A DNA stretch of 64,000 nt from Granulosicoccus sp964594905. GTDB taxonomy: Bacteria; Pseudomonadota; Gammaproteobacteria; Granulosicoccales; Granulosicoccaceae. A program made the translations under genes and the position numbers. The notes under the pieces were generated by a model. It was not told the origin of the DNA. It was given only the letters and a program-made list of their open reading frames with translations, and did no database searches. Below are positions 17,128 to 25,310 of this stretch, piece by piece (positions within the stretch are counted from its first letter, which is position 1; the number at the start of each line of letters is the position of its first letter). The DNA is taken from assembly GCA_964594905.1 (NCBI GenBank), contig CAZQOI010000003.1, forward strand, positions 34,135-98,134. The letters run 5' to 3'.

Positions 17128-17648
17128 TAGCGTTTCGGTGCCTCGAGGCGGATGGTTACACGTCCACTTTCTTTGCTGCCTTCAGCGCTGACCCGTTGCG
17201 TTTTTACGTTAAATTCAATGCGTTCGCTGGTCAGGTTACGTCTTGGTTGAACCAACTTTGCGGTACCGGATAGAACAAGGGTGCCTTCAATCGCGTTGTA
17301 ACTGATCTCACCAGCTTCACCACGCATCAGTTCGCCCGCTTCATTCTCCTGTTCGAACTTGATGGGTGATCCCTTGCCATCGATGCGCGACAAGGCATTG
17401 TTCTCTAGCGTGATTGCAATTTCATCGGCAGTAATTCTCATTGTTCCCTGGCGAATTTCCACATTCCCAATCAACAGCTGAGTACCAGCCCTGTCGTCGT
17501 ACTCAGAGCGATCAGCACTGACATCGATTGGTTGATCGAGATCACTTTCGCGTGCATGCGAATTACCGGTGTGCAGTCCGAGACAAGCTGTGAGACAAAA
17601 TACGGCGAATTTGGAGCGTAGTCGTTTAGGGATCGCTTGGTGGGTCAT
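17127..17648 (-). CDS. lptA: Periplasmic LPS bridge protein LptA
   Basis: 173 residues with a signal peptide (cleavage likely after NSHA, near residue 32). The mature part is the OstA-type beta-jellyroll: QPIDVSADRSEYD, IRQGTMRITADEI, and the C-terminal RRNLTSERIEFNVKTQRV. Forms the periplasmic bridge that carries LPS to LptD. Its start overlaps the end of lptC by 23 bases. Confidence 0.94.
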   Translation of the reverse strand: MTHQAIPKRLRSKFAVFCLTACLGLHTGNSHARESDLDQPIDVSADRSEYDDRAGTQLLIGNVEIRQGTMRITADEIAITLENNALSRIDGKGSPIKFEQENEAGELMRGEAGEISYNAIEGTLVLSGTAKLVQPRRNLTSERIEFNVKTQRVSAEGSKESGRVTIRLEAPKR

Positions 17649-18225
17649 AACGTCCGGTTACCTGTGAGACCAGTGTCAGCTTGCCTTCGTCGATCGCCGA
17701 CTGCAAGCCGACCGCATCCAAGCGCCAATTCTCCGCCTTGATAGTGATTGCCTGATCCGTTGTCACGCGGTTATTGTCGGTTTCAACTTGAAGATTACTG
17801 GTGGTGATGGTGATTGAGTCTGCGACCTGACTAAGACGCTGCATCGTGACGTCTCCGAGTAAGGTCACGACATCAGGGTTAGTGTCAAAACGCCCCTCAC
17901 TTGAAACCAGGTGCCAACTGGCAGCGGGACGGTGCATGGTCATGATGGGTTTTATGATTTCGGAGTGATCATCTTCCGGGTAGTGAGCTAGAGATTGTCC
18001 ATGCAGCTCGTATTCAAGTGATCCGTTTGCCGCGAACTTTCGGGTTACAAATTCTTCGAGGTAATAATCAGAGCGGGTGTCTTTCATCTCTATCGTTGCC
18101 TCATCAGCTATCGTGATGGGGTCCTCTATCCAGTCTCTGACAACAATCGCGATGATGAGCAGTGGTATCAATAACCAATACCGGGACAGCACCCGAGATA
18201 AACCTGTCCAGGCTCTGCTTAACAT
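17626..18225 (-). CDS. lptC: LPS export protein LptC
   Basis: 199 residues with an N-terminal membrane anchor (about 15-32) and a periplasmic jellyroll (DYYLEEFVTRKFAANGSLEY and the later VTMQRLSQVADSITI region). Connects the LptBFG complex to LptA. I start at the ATG at 18225, which overlaps the kdsD stop by one base (TGATG); an in-frame TTG one codon earlier is less likely. kdsC, usually between kdsD and lptC, is absent. Confidence 0.92.
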   Translation of the reverse strand: MLSRAWTGLSRVLSRYWLLIPLLIIAIVVRDWIEDPITIADEATIEMKDTRSDYYLEEFVTRKFAANGSLEYELHGQSLAHYPEDDHSEIIKPIMTMHRPAASWHLVSSEGRFDTNPDVVTLLGDVTMQRLSQVADSITITTSNLQVETDNNRVTTDQAITIKAENWRLDAVGLQSAIDEGKLTLVSQVTGRYDPPSDP

Positions 18226-19232
18226 CAAACAACTCCTGCATTAAGCATCGCGTGCATTGTAATAACGCCAACCAGACGGTTCTCCGCAATCACGGGTAGG
18301 GCGGTTATGCGTTTGTCCTGCATCAGGTTGACGGCTGCGACAGCGAGTGCGTCTGGCTGAATCGTTTGAGGAGATAGCGTCATGATGGGCTTGATACCTT
18401 CGGTACGGATATCAATGTCATTTTCAAAGGTACGGCGTAAATCGCCATCAGTAAAGATGCCGCAAAGTTCGTTGTCATCCTTGGTTATGATCACCATACC
18501 GAGACCTTTTCGAGTTATCTCTACAAGTGCCTCTTTAAGTCCTGCGGACTCGTACACCACTGGCATATCCTTGCCCGTTACCATGAGATCTTCGACGCGC
18601 AGTAGCAAGCGTCGGCCGAGTCTGCCACCTGGGTGAGAACGTGCAAAATCGTTTTCATCAAAACCACGTGCACTGAGTAGTGCGATAGCAAGTGCGTCGC
18701 CCATTGCGAGAGTGGCAGTGGTGCTCGCAGTTGGTGCCAGACCTAGTGGGCAGGCTTCACGTTCGACACTGGTATCAAGCGCGATGGTAGCGGCCCTGGA
18801 CAAAGTGGATTCCATGTCACCGCATAGACTGATTAAAGGAATGCCGAGACGCTTAATGCCGGGCAGTAATGCCACGAGTTCTGCAGAGGATCCCGAGTTG
18901 GAAAGGCCAATGATGACGTCATTGGCTTGCAGCATGCCAAGATCGCCGTGACTGGCTTCCGCAGCGTGTAGAAAAAAAGCAGGGCTACCGGTACTGGCTA
19001 AGGTCGCGGCAAGCTTGGCGCCGATATGGCCAGACTTGCCAATTCCGCAGACAACGATTCTGCCGCGACACTCAAGCAACAACTGACATGCCGCGACAAA
19101 GTTGTCATCTATTCGGCTTGCAAGGCCTGCAACTGCTGCGGCCTCAGTCTTTATTACCGCGACGCCGAGGTCTTTCAGCGAAGCGCCAAAATGGTCCTTA
19201 TTTGCAGGTTCCGTTGATGACACTTGTTGCAT
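18225..19232 (-). CDS. kdsD: Arabinose-5-phosphate isomerase KdsD
   Basis: 335 residues. Interconverts ribulose-5-phosphate and arabinose-5-phosphate, the first step of Kdo synthesis for LPS. SIS domain with GIGKSGHIGAKLAATLASTG and FLHAAEASHGDLGML, the Ser-rich sugar-phosphate loop SNSGSSAEL, then two CBS domains (about 205-335). Next to lptC and head to tail with mlaA, as in the enteric mla-kds-lpt block. Confidence 0.95.
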   Translation of the reverse strand: MQQVSSTEPANKDHFGASLKDLGVAVIKTEAAAVAGLASRIDDNFVAACQLLLECRGRIVVCGIGKSGHIGAKLAATLASTGSPAFFLHAAEASHGDLGMLQANDVIIGLSNSGSSAELVALLPGIKRLGIPLISLCGDMESTLSRAATIALDTSVEREACPLGLAPTASTTATLAMGDALAIALLSARGFDENDFARSHPGGRLGRRLLLRVEDLMVTGKDMPVVYESAGLKEALVEITRKGLGMVIITKDDNELCGIFTDGDLRRTFENDIDIRTEGIKPIMTLSPQTIQPDALAVAAVNLMQDKRITALPVIAENRLVGVITMHAMLNAGVV

Positions 19233-19270
19233 ACGGGGTGATCGGCGACATCAGATACTAACCGATGCGC

Positions 19271-20107
19271 TCAGGATTCATCGAGTTTGTCGAGCTCGTC
19301 GAGTTCATCCAGCTCATCCAGCTCATCTAATTCATCGAGTTCATCCAACTCATCCAACTCATCGAGTTCGTCTAGCTCATCCAATTCGTCAAGTTCATCG
19401 CCTTCGCCTGGTATGCCGATGCCGACTTGGCGTTTTCCATCCCAGGTATTTGAACGATGAGTCTGGACCCAGAAGTCGCGTAACAACAGGTAGGGGTCAA
19501 GTGCGCTGCTGAGAAAATTACCCGCAGCAAGTAATTGCGCCCTGATATTGATGGTGTTGACGACAAGCAGACCAAATTCAACCGGATCATCGTCTATCGC
19601 CATGCCGGGTATATCCAGAACGGTTGACTCTGCCAAGAGACCGACTGATGAGCGCGCGTTATTGGGGCCGAAAAACGGCAACATTACAAATGGACCTTCA
19701 CCGACACCCCATACCCCAAGTGTCTGTCCGACGCTTTCATTGTGTTTGATCAAGCCCGCGGGTGTTGCGACATCAAAAATGCCGAGTAAGCCAAAGGTTG
19801 TGTTGTATAGAAATCGTCCTGTATCGCCACCAGCCTGACGGAACTTACCCTGCAACACATCATTGACGATGACATTGATGTCATCAATATTATTAAAGAA
19901 ATTGGCGACACCTTTTTCGACTGGGTCTGGTAATACGAATCGGTAACCTCTGGCAACAGGCTTGAGTATTGCTCGATCAAGCGCATCGTTGAACCTGTAT
20001 ATTTGTCGGTTGGTGCTTTCGTACGGATCGTACACCGGACCGGTGGGTGGATTGCTAGCACAAGCCGTAACGAAAAGGGTAATAAACAAGAGTGCAATAC
20101 GTGACAT
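19271..20107 (-). CDS. mlaA: Outer-membrane lipid asymmetry lipoprotein MlaA with (Asp-Glu-Leu)n tail
   Basis: 278 residues from the ATG at 20107, which gives a clean lipoprotein signal (MSRIALLFITLFVTAC, Cys16). Upstream in-frame ATGs would put the signal peptide inside the protein. The VacJ domain is standard: DPYESTNRQIYRFNDALDRA, FLYNTTFGLLGIFDVA, then GVGEGPFVMLPFFGP. MlaA removes misplaced phospholipids from the outer leaflet of the outer membrane. The last 42 residues are 14 tripeptides: twelve perfect DEL, then DKL and DES, absent from E. coli MlaA (251 residues). Divergent from mlaF. Confidence 0.95.
   Translation of the reverse strand: MSRIALLFITLFVTACASNPPTGPVYDPYESTNRQIYRFNDALDRAILKPVARGYRFVLPDPVEKGVANFFNNIDDINVIVNDVLQGKFRQAGGDTGRFLYNTTFGLLGIFDVATPAGLIKHNESVGQTLGVWGVGEGPFVMLPFFGPNNARSSVGLLAESTVLDIPGMAIDDDPVEFGLLVVNTINIRAQLLAAGNFLSSALDPYLLLRDFWVQTHRSNTWDGKRQVGIGIPGEGDELDELDELDELDELDELDELDELDELDELDELDELDKLDES
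19274..19399 (-). repeat. Nine-base tandem repeat coding (DEL)12-DKL-DES
   Basis: Fourteen nine-base units at the 3' end of mlaA; 19292-19399 code twelve perfect Asp-Glu-Leu units. All six leucine codons and both codons for Asp and Glu occur among the units, so they are diverged in DNA yet identical in protein. This suggests selection on the acidic peptide rather than very recent slippage. Confidence 0.95.
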
Positions 20108-20288
20108 AACTGGCGTTTCTATTGGCTGCAGTTTCAAACTGCCGATCATGAAGAAAAGTGTAGTTGAGCGGATCATTTGCATCAGAGTGACAAATAACCG
20201 GCGCATCGTTTGCGGTTTTGCATCACCGAATGTCTAACAATAACGCGTATAAAAGAAAACTGGTACAAATGGTGCGAACAGAACGCGC

Positions 20289-21152
20289 ATGAGCTCAACT
20301 CTATCCTCAAGCGAAACAAACACGAAAAATAAGCTTGCGAATAGCGATACCTTGGTGTCGATTCGCGATCTGCATTTTTCGCGCGGCAGCAAAGCTATCT
20401 TCCGTGGCCTTGATGTCGATATCCCACGCGGTAAAGTCACGACCATCATGGGGCCTAGTGGCACCGGCAAGACAACGCTCTTGAAAATGATTGGTGGTCA
20501 GCTGAAAGCCAGCCAAGGCACGATTACCGTTGATGGATTGAATGTTGGCAAACTCAGACGTCGTCAACTTTATGCGTTGCGAAAGCGTCTTGGGATGCTG
20601 TTTCAATCAGGTGCTTTGTTAACTGATTTGTCAGTATTCGAAAATGTTGCCTATCCATTAAGAGAACACACTGATTTGCCCGACAGTCTTATTCGGCATC
20701 TGGTGTTGATGAGGTTACATGCGGTTGGTTTGCGTGGTGCACGTGATTTATCACCTGCTGAACTCTCAGGTGGTATGGCCAGACGAGCGGCACTAGCTCG
20801 CGCATTGGTGTTTGATCCGATGATGATCATGTATGACGAGCCTTTCACTGGTCAGGACCCTATTTCCATGGGTGTACTGCTGGAGTTGATTCGAACCGTC
20901 AACACCGCGCTGGGACTGACCAGTCTTATCGTGTCACACGACCTTGAAGAATCTTTTTCAATTTCCGATTACATCGTCATCATCTCTGAAGGTGTTGTGG
21001 TTGAAACCGGATCACCAGAGGAGCTTCGGCAGTCATCATCAGAATGGGTGCAACAGTTCCTGCAGGGAAAACCTGATGGACCTGTGCCTTTCCAGGTAGC
21101 TGCACCGGACTATGCGAGCGAACTGCTCGGAGCAAAGGAGGCAGTTAAGTGA
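20289..21152 (+). CDS. mlaF: Phospholipid ABC transporter ATP-binding protein MlaF
   Basis: 287 residues. ATPase of the Mla retrograde/anterograde phospholipid system. Walker A GPSGTGKTTLLKMIGG, Q-loop LGMLFQSGALLTDLSV, signature LSGGMARRAALARAL, Walker B MIMYDEPFTGQDP and switch His in IVSHDLEESF. About 25 extra Ser/Thr-rich residues precede the usual start. No strong Shine-Dalgarno is visible. The stop overlaps the mlaE start by four bases. Confidence 0.96.
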   Translation: MSSTLSSSETNTKNKLANSDTLVSIRDLHFSRGSKAIFRGLDVDIPRGKVTTIMGPSGTGKTTLLKMIGGQLKASQGTITVDGLNVGKLRRRQLYALRKRLGMLFQSGALLTDLSVFENVAYPLREHTDLPDSLIRHLVLMRLHAVGLRGARDLSPAELSGGMARRAALARALVFDPMMIMYDEPFTGQDPISMGVLLELIRTVNTALGLTSLIVSHDLEESFSISDYIVIISEGVVVETGSPEELRQSSSEWVQQFLQGKPDGPVPFQVAAPDYASELLGAKEAVK

Positions 21153-21922
21153 CGGACTATCTCGCCAGTTTTGGCCGTTACTGGTTGAACATGTTAGAGC
21201 GCCTCGGTCGCGCTTCGATGTTTCTGCTGCAAGTCATTACAGCGCTGCCAGCTCTGTTGCCACGCTTTGGTTTGGTTATAAAACAGTTACATGTATCGGG
21301 TGTCATGACCCTGTCAATTATTTTGGTGTCAGGTCTTTTCGTCGGCATGGTGTTGGCGCTGCAAGGCTATAACACCTTGATAGATTTTGGTGCTGAGGAA
21401 TCAATCGGTACTGTCGTTGCCTTGACCTTGGTTCGTGAACTTGGCCCAGTGGTAACTGGTTTATTGTTTGCTGGACGAGCAGGCTCTGCAATGACAGCCG
21501 AAATTGGCGCGATGAAATCAACCGAGCAATTGGCAGGTCTTGAAATGATGGCGGTTGATCCATTCAAGCGTATTTATGCACCACGCTTTCTCGCAGGCTT
21601 TATCGCCTTGCCGATGCTTGCTGCGATGTTCAGTGCTGTGGGTGTTCTCGGTGGTTACCTTATCGGCGTCAAAGTGTTGGGTGTTGACGCGGGTGCTTAT
21701 TGGTCACAAATGCAGAGTGCCGTGAGCTTCACCCATGATGTGTGCAACGGTCTTATCAAAGCAGTCGTCTTTGGTCTGGTGGTTTGTTGGATAGCCATCT
21801 TTGAAGGTGTTGACTGTATTCCAAGCCCCGAAGGAGTCAGTAGTGCTACGACTCGAACGGTGGTGTATTCATCTCTGGCAGTTCTTGGACTCGACTTTAT
21901 CCTCACTGCCATCATGTTCTAG
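21149..21922 (+). CDS. mlaE: Phospholipid ABC transporter permease MlaE
   Basis: 257 residues, integral membrane. Conserved motifs include GMVLALQGYNTLIDFGAEE, the ELGPVVTGLLFAGRAGSAMT segment and the EIGAMKSTEQLAGLEMM loop that contacts MlaF. The start is GTG overlapping the mlaF stop (GTGA), which implies translational coupling. Confidence 0.96.
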   Translation: MTDYLASFGRYWLNMLERLGRASMFLLQVITALPALLPRFGLVIKQLHVSGVMTLSIILVSGLFVGMVLALQGYNTLIDFGAEESIGTVVALTLVRELGPVVTGLLFAGRAGSAMTAEIGAMKSTEQLAGLEMMAVDPFKRIYAPRFLAGFIALPMLAAMFSAVGVLGGYLIGVKVLGVDAGAYWSQMQSAVSFTHDVCNGLIKAVVFGLVVCWIAIFEGVDCIPSPEGVSSATTRTVVYSSLAVLGLDFILTAIMF

Positions 21923-21982
21923 TTGTGAAGTTAGATTGGTATTGTTTTTTAAATTCAGTTTATTAAATTTAGGGCGATTCAA

Positions 21983-22441
21983 ATGACGCGTTCGATTGAA
22001 ATTCTGGTAGGCCTGTTCATGCTGCTTTTTTTGCTGGCCATGTTTATCCTGACCATGAAAGTGAGCAACCTGACCAGTTTGTCAGGTAGCGACGGCTACA
22101 CAGTGACTGCAAGGTTCGAGAACATCGGTGGCCTCAAGGCACGTGCACCGGTCTCAGCCAGTGGAGTAAGGGTTGGTCAAGTTAGCAGTATTGAGTATGA
22201 CCCTGAAACCTTCGAGGCAAATGTGACTCTGAGCATCAATTCTGAGTTCTCGCAGTTCCCACTAGACACCACCGCTAGCATATACACTGCGGGTCTTTTG
22301 GGCGAACAGTACATCGGTCTTGACCCTGGTGCAGAGGAAGATTATCTCGACGAAGGCGCGGAGATTACATTGACGCAATCCGCACTTGTCCTCGAACGCC
22401 TCATAGGTCAGGTACTGTTCAGCCGTTCGGGTGGAAACTAG
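21983..22441 (+). CDS. mlaD: Phospholipid-binding MCE protein MlaD
   Basis: 152 residues. Membrane anchor (about 7-27) and a single MCE domain (YTVTARFENIGGLKARAPVS, then VRVGQVSSIEYDPETFEANV). Forms the hexameric ring on the periplasmic side of MlaEF. Spaced 60 bases from mlaE, the largest gap inside the operon; I see no terminator there. Confidence 0.95.
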   Translation: MTRSIEILVGLFMLLFLLAMFILTMKVSNLTSLSGSDGYTVTARFENIGGLKARAPVSASGVRVGQVSSIEYDPETFEANVTLSINSEFSQFPLDTTASIYTAGLLGEQYIGLDPGAEEDYLDEGAEITLTQSALVLERLIGQVLFSRSGGN

Positions 22442-22463
22442 GCCTTTAATAAAGGAAGAATAA

Positions 22464-23096
22464 ATGTTCATTTCACAAAAAATTCGTCGTACAGCATCTG
22501 CAATCACGCTCATCGTGAGTGTTGCTGCTGCCGGAATGTCAGAGCCACTGATTGCCGCTGATGATCATCCTGCGCAAACACTGATCGAGAGTTCCATTAC
22601 TGAGATGCTCGGTGTGCTGGAAAATGATCTGGACAAGATCAAGGCAGATCCTGAGTACCTGGATTCTCGGGTTAACGAAATAATCGTTCCGAATCTCGAC
22701 TTCAACACAATGACCAAATTGGCGGTCGGCAAGTTCTGGCGAAAAGCCAGCGCTGGACAAAAAACCGAGTTGGTTACAGAGTTTCGTACCTTGTTATTGA
22801 ACACCTACACAGGTGCGCTGACTGAATACAGTGGCGAGACAATGAGGTTCGAACCATTTCGTGCTGAAAAGCGTGATGATCGCGCAGTCGTTCGATCAGT
22901 ATTTTCTCCATCTACAGGAAGCGATGTACCCGTCACGTACAAGTTGCGCGACAAAAAAGGGTGGAGTATCTACGACATCGAAGTCAACAGCATCAGCCTG
23001 GTTACCAGCTACCGCACGGCCTTCACCAATGAAATCGGTAAGGGCGGGATAGAGGGTTTGCTGAATACGCTCAAAGAACGTAACAACAAGTCCTGA
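22464..23096 (+). CDS. mlaC: Periplasmic phospholipid carrier MlaC
   Basis: 210 residues with a signal peptide (cleavage likely after SEPLIA or slightly before). Tol_Tol_Ttg2-type carrier: VPNLDFNTMTKLAVGKFWRK, FRTLLLNTYTGALTEYSGE and the VTYKLRDKKGWSIYDIEVNS segment. Shuttles phospholipid between MlaA and MlaD. AAGGAAG precedes the ATG. Confidence 0.95.
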   Translation: MFISQKIRRTASAITLIVSVAAAGMSEPLIAADDHPAQTLIESSITEMLGVLENDLDKIKADPEYLDSRVNEIIVPNLDFNTMTKLAVGKFWRKASAGQKTELVTEFRTLLLNTYTGALTEYSGETMRFEPFRAEKRDDRAVVRSVFSPSTGSDVPVTYKLRDKKGWSIYDIEVNSISLVTSYRTAFTNEIGKGGIEGLLNTLKERNNKS

Positions 23097-23114
23097 TCGA
23101 GCCGGATAGCAGCC

Positions 23115-23408
23115 ATGAGTGGTAACACCCAAATGACGGTCAAGCAGGAAGGCGATGTGTGTCATGTCGCCGGCTCGCTTAATTTTGAAACAGCGCGCAG
23201 CGCTCTTGATCAGGTTCGACCCATGATCGAGAACGCCTCGCTGACTATCGATCTCGATGGCGTGTCTGACAGCAACAGTGCTGGCTTGGCATTGATGATC
23301 GAGTGGCTGGCAATTGGCCGCTCGGCTGGCAACGAAGTTTCCTTTGTGCGAGTGCCTGACGGCCTTATGCAACTTGCAGGCGTTTGCCAGGTGGATGGCC
23401 TGATATAA
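23115..23408 (+). CDS. mlaB: STAS-domain protein MlaB
   Basis: 97 residues, a single STAS domain (NFETARSALDQVRPMIENAS, then DGVSDSNSAGLALMIEWL with the conserved Ser/Asn loop). Stabilises MlaF on the cytoplasmic side. The usual next gene, the BolA-like ibaG, is missing; murA follows after nine bases. Confidence 0.92.
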   Translation: MSGNTQMTVKQEGDVCHVAGSLNFETARSALDQVRPMIENASLTIDLDGVSDSNSAGLALMIEWLAIGRSAGNEVSFVRVPDGLMQLAGVCQVDGLI

Positions 23409-23417
23409 TTTGTCCGT

Positions 23418-24677
23418 ATGGACAAACTGCTTATTGAAGGTAGCGCCCCGCTCTCGGGTGACGTGAGAATTTCCGGTGCCAAGAATGCGGTGCTGCCCAT
23501 CCTGTCCGCTACTTTGCTTGGCAGTAGTGCTTCCAGTATCACTAATGTGCCACATCTCAATGATGTGACGACCACGATGTCGCTGCTGGCGCGCATGGGC
23601 TGTCAACTCACCATGGGCGACAATATGCGGGTAGAGGTCGACCCGACCACCATCAATGATTACACCGCTGCTTACGAACTGGTGCGCACCATGCGCGCAT
23701 CGATTCTGGTTCTGGGGCCTCTTGTCGCTCGTTATGGTCAGGCTGAAGTGTCTCTGCCAGGCGGTTGCGCCATAGGTGCACGGCCGGTCAATCTCCATAT
23801 TGAAGGTCTCCGCGCGCTTGGCGCAGAAATATCGATCGACGGTGGCTATATTCGAGCGCGCGCAGGTCGCCTGCAGGGTGCGCGTATTGCCTTTGACCTG
23901 GTAACCGTCACTGGCACCGAGAATTTACTCATGGCCGCGACACTTGCCAAAGGCACCACTGTGCTGGAAAACGCAGCTCGCGAACCAGAGGTGGTTGATC
24001 TGGCTAACTATCTGACCGCCATGGGTGCAAAGATCGATGGTGCCGGCACCAGTACGATAACTATCGAAGGTGTCGATCAACTCAACGGCTGTGAATACCA
24101 CGTTGTTCCCGACCGAATCGAGACAGGTACCTTCCTCGTAGGTGCTGCGATCACTCGAGGCAAGATCCGGGTTCGCGATACTGTGCCCAGTAATATGACT
24201 GCTGTGCTTGATAAGTTGGCTGAATGTGGTGCCGATCTGACCGTTGGCGATGATTGGATTGAGCTTGATATGCACGGTGAGCGTCCGCGCTCGGTGAGTA
24301 TTACCACGGCACCTTATCCAGATTTTCCGACCGATATGCAGGCTCAATTCTGCGTGCTGAATTCCGTCGCGTCCGGGACAGCCAAGATTACCGAAACCGT
24401 TTTCGAAAACCGCTTTATGCACGTTAACGAATTGCAGCGCATGGGAGCAGATATGACGGTCGATGGAAATGCCGTGACCATCCGTGGCGTTGAGCGCCTG
24501 CGTGGGGCTCCGGTAATGGCAACCGATCTTCGTGCCTCAGCCAGCTTGATTCTTGCGGCCCTGGTCGCCGATGGCGAAACTACAGTGCGCCGTGTTTATC
24601 ATATCGATCGCGGTTACGAACGCATCGAAGAGAAATTTCATCTGCTCGGAGCAGATATCCGGCGAGAACCGGATTAG
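23418..24677 (+). CDS. murA: UDP-N-acetylglucosamine 1-carboxyvinyltransferase MurA
   Basis: 419 residues, the E. coli length. First committed step of peptidoglycan synthesis (enolpyruvyl transfer from PEP to UDP-GlcNAc); the fosfomycin target. Catalytic loop PGGCAIGARPV with Cys117, so normally fosfomycin-sensitive. KNAVLPILSATLL at the substrate site. The stop overlaps the hisG GTG by one base. Confidence 0.97.
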   Translation: MDKLLIEGSAPLSGDVRISGAKNAVLPILSATLLGSSASSITNVPHLNDVTTTMSLLARMGCQLTMGDNMRVEVDPTTINDYTAAYELVRTMRASILVLGPLVARYGQAEVSLPGGCAIGARPVNLHIEGLRALGAEISIDGGYIRARAGRLQGARIAFDLVTVTGTENLLMAATLAKGTTVLENAAREPEVVDLANYLTAMGAKIDGAGTSTITIEGVDQLNGCEYHVVPDRIETGTFLVGAAITRGKIRVRDTVPSNMTAVLDKLAECGADLTVGDDWIELDMHGERPRSVSITTAPYPDFPTDMQAQFCVLNSVASGTAKITETVFENRFMHVNELQRMGADMTVDGNAVTIRGVERLRGAPVMATDLRASASLILAALVADGETTVRRVYHIDRGYERIEEKFHLLGADIRREPD

Positions 24678-25306
24678 TGATTCGCATTGCACTGTCAAAG
24701 GGGCGCATCTTTGACGATACAGTTCCGATCTTTGAGGCGAGTGGAATCGCCCCGGTCGACGATCCATCCTCACGAAAACTGATCCTGAAAAGTTCGGTTG
24801 CGGATATTGAGTTTTTGATCGTGCGTGCCAGTGATGTACCAACGTATGTACAGCATGGTGGGGCAGATCTAGGTGTAGCCGGTAAGGATGTTTTGTTGGA
24901 ACACGGAGGCGATGGCTTGTTAGAGCCCCTCGATTTGGGAATCGCTCGTTGCCGACTCATGGTGGCAGGTTTTCCGAACACTCAATTGGATGCTGGTAAG
25001 CGCTTAACGGTCGCCACAAAATATCCAGCCTGTACTCGACGTCATTTCGCGCACCGAGGTCGCCAGGTAGAAATCATCAAGCTCTATGGGTCAATGGAAC
25101 TGGCGCCGCTTGCCGGCTTGAGCGACCTGATTGTCGATGTGGTTGATACTGGCGCCACGCTCAAGGCCAATGGTCTTGAACCACTGGAGGAAATTAGCAA
25201 TATAAGCTCGCGCTTGATTGTTAATCGTGCTTCTATGAAAATCAAACATGCTCGCATCAGTGACTTGATACAGCGCATTGGTGCGGCAGTCCAATCAACA
25301 GACTAA
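24677..25306 (+). CDS. hisG: ATP phosphoribosyltransferase, short form HisG
   Basis: 209 residues, the short (HisG-S) form lacking the C-terminal regulatory domain, so it should need HisZ, which is not in the window. First step of histidine synthesis. Motifs: IALSKGRIFDDT at the start, GADLGVAGKDVLLE, and the PRPP-binding DLIVDVVDTGATLKANGL. GTG start overlapping the murA stop. The murA-hisG order is known in Pseudomonas, but hisD and hisC do not follow here. Confidence 0.95.
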   Translation: MIRIALSKGRIFDDTVPIFEASGIAPVDDPSSRKLILKSSVADIEFLIVRASDVPTYVQHGGADLGVAGKDVLLEHGGDGLLEPLDLGIARCRLMVAGFPNTQLDAGKRLTVATKYPACTRRHFAHRGRQVEIIKLYGSMELAPLAGLSDLIVDVVDTGATLKANGLEPLEEISNISSRLIVNRASMKIKHARISDLIQRIGAAVQSTD

Positions 25307-25310
25307 ACAC

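Noticed and set aside
19274..19399. CRISPR-like array
   Set aside because: The period is nine bases with no spacers; it is a coding tandem repeat.
19102..19512. His/Pro/Arg repeat protein on the plus strand opposite mlaA
   Set aside because: The repeats are only the antisense of the MlaA DEL codons, and the rest is antisense to kdsD and mlaA.
22896..23798. 300-codon open frame on the minus strand
   Set aside because: It lies antisense across mlaC, mlaB and murA, which are all clear family members; no ribosome site and no recognisable domain.
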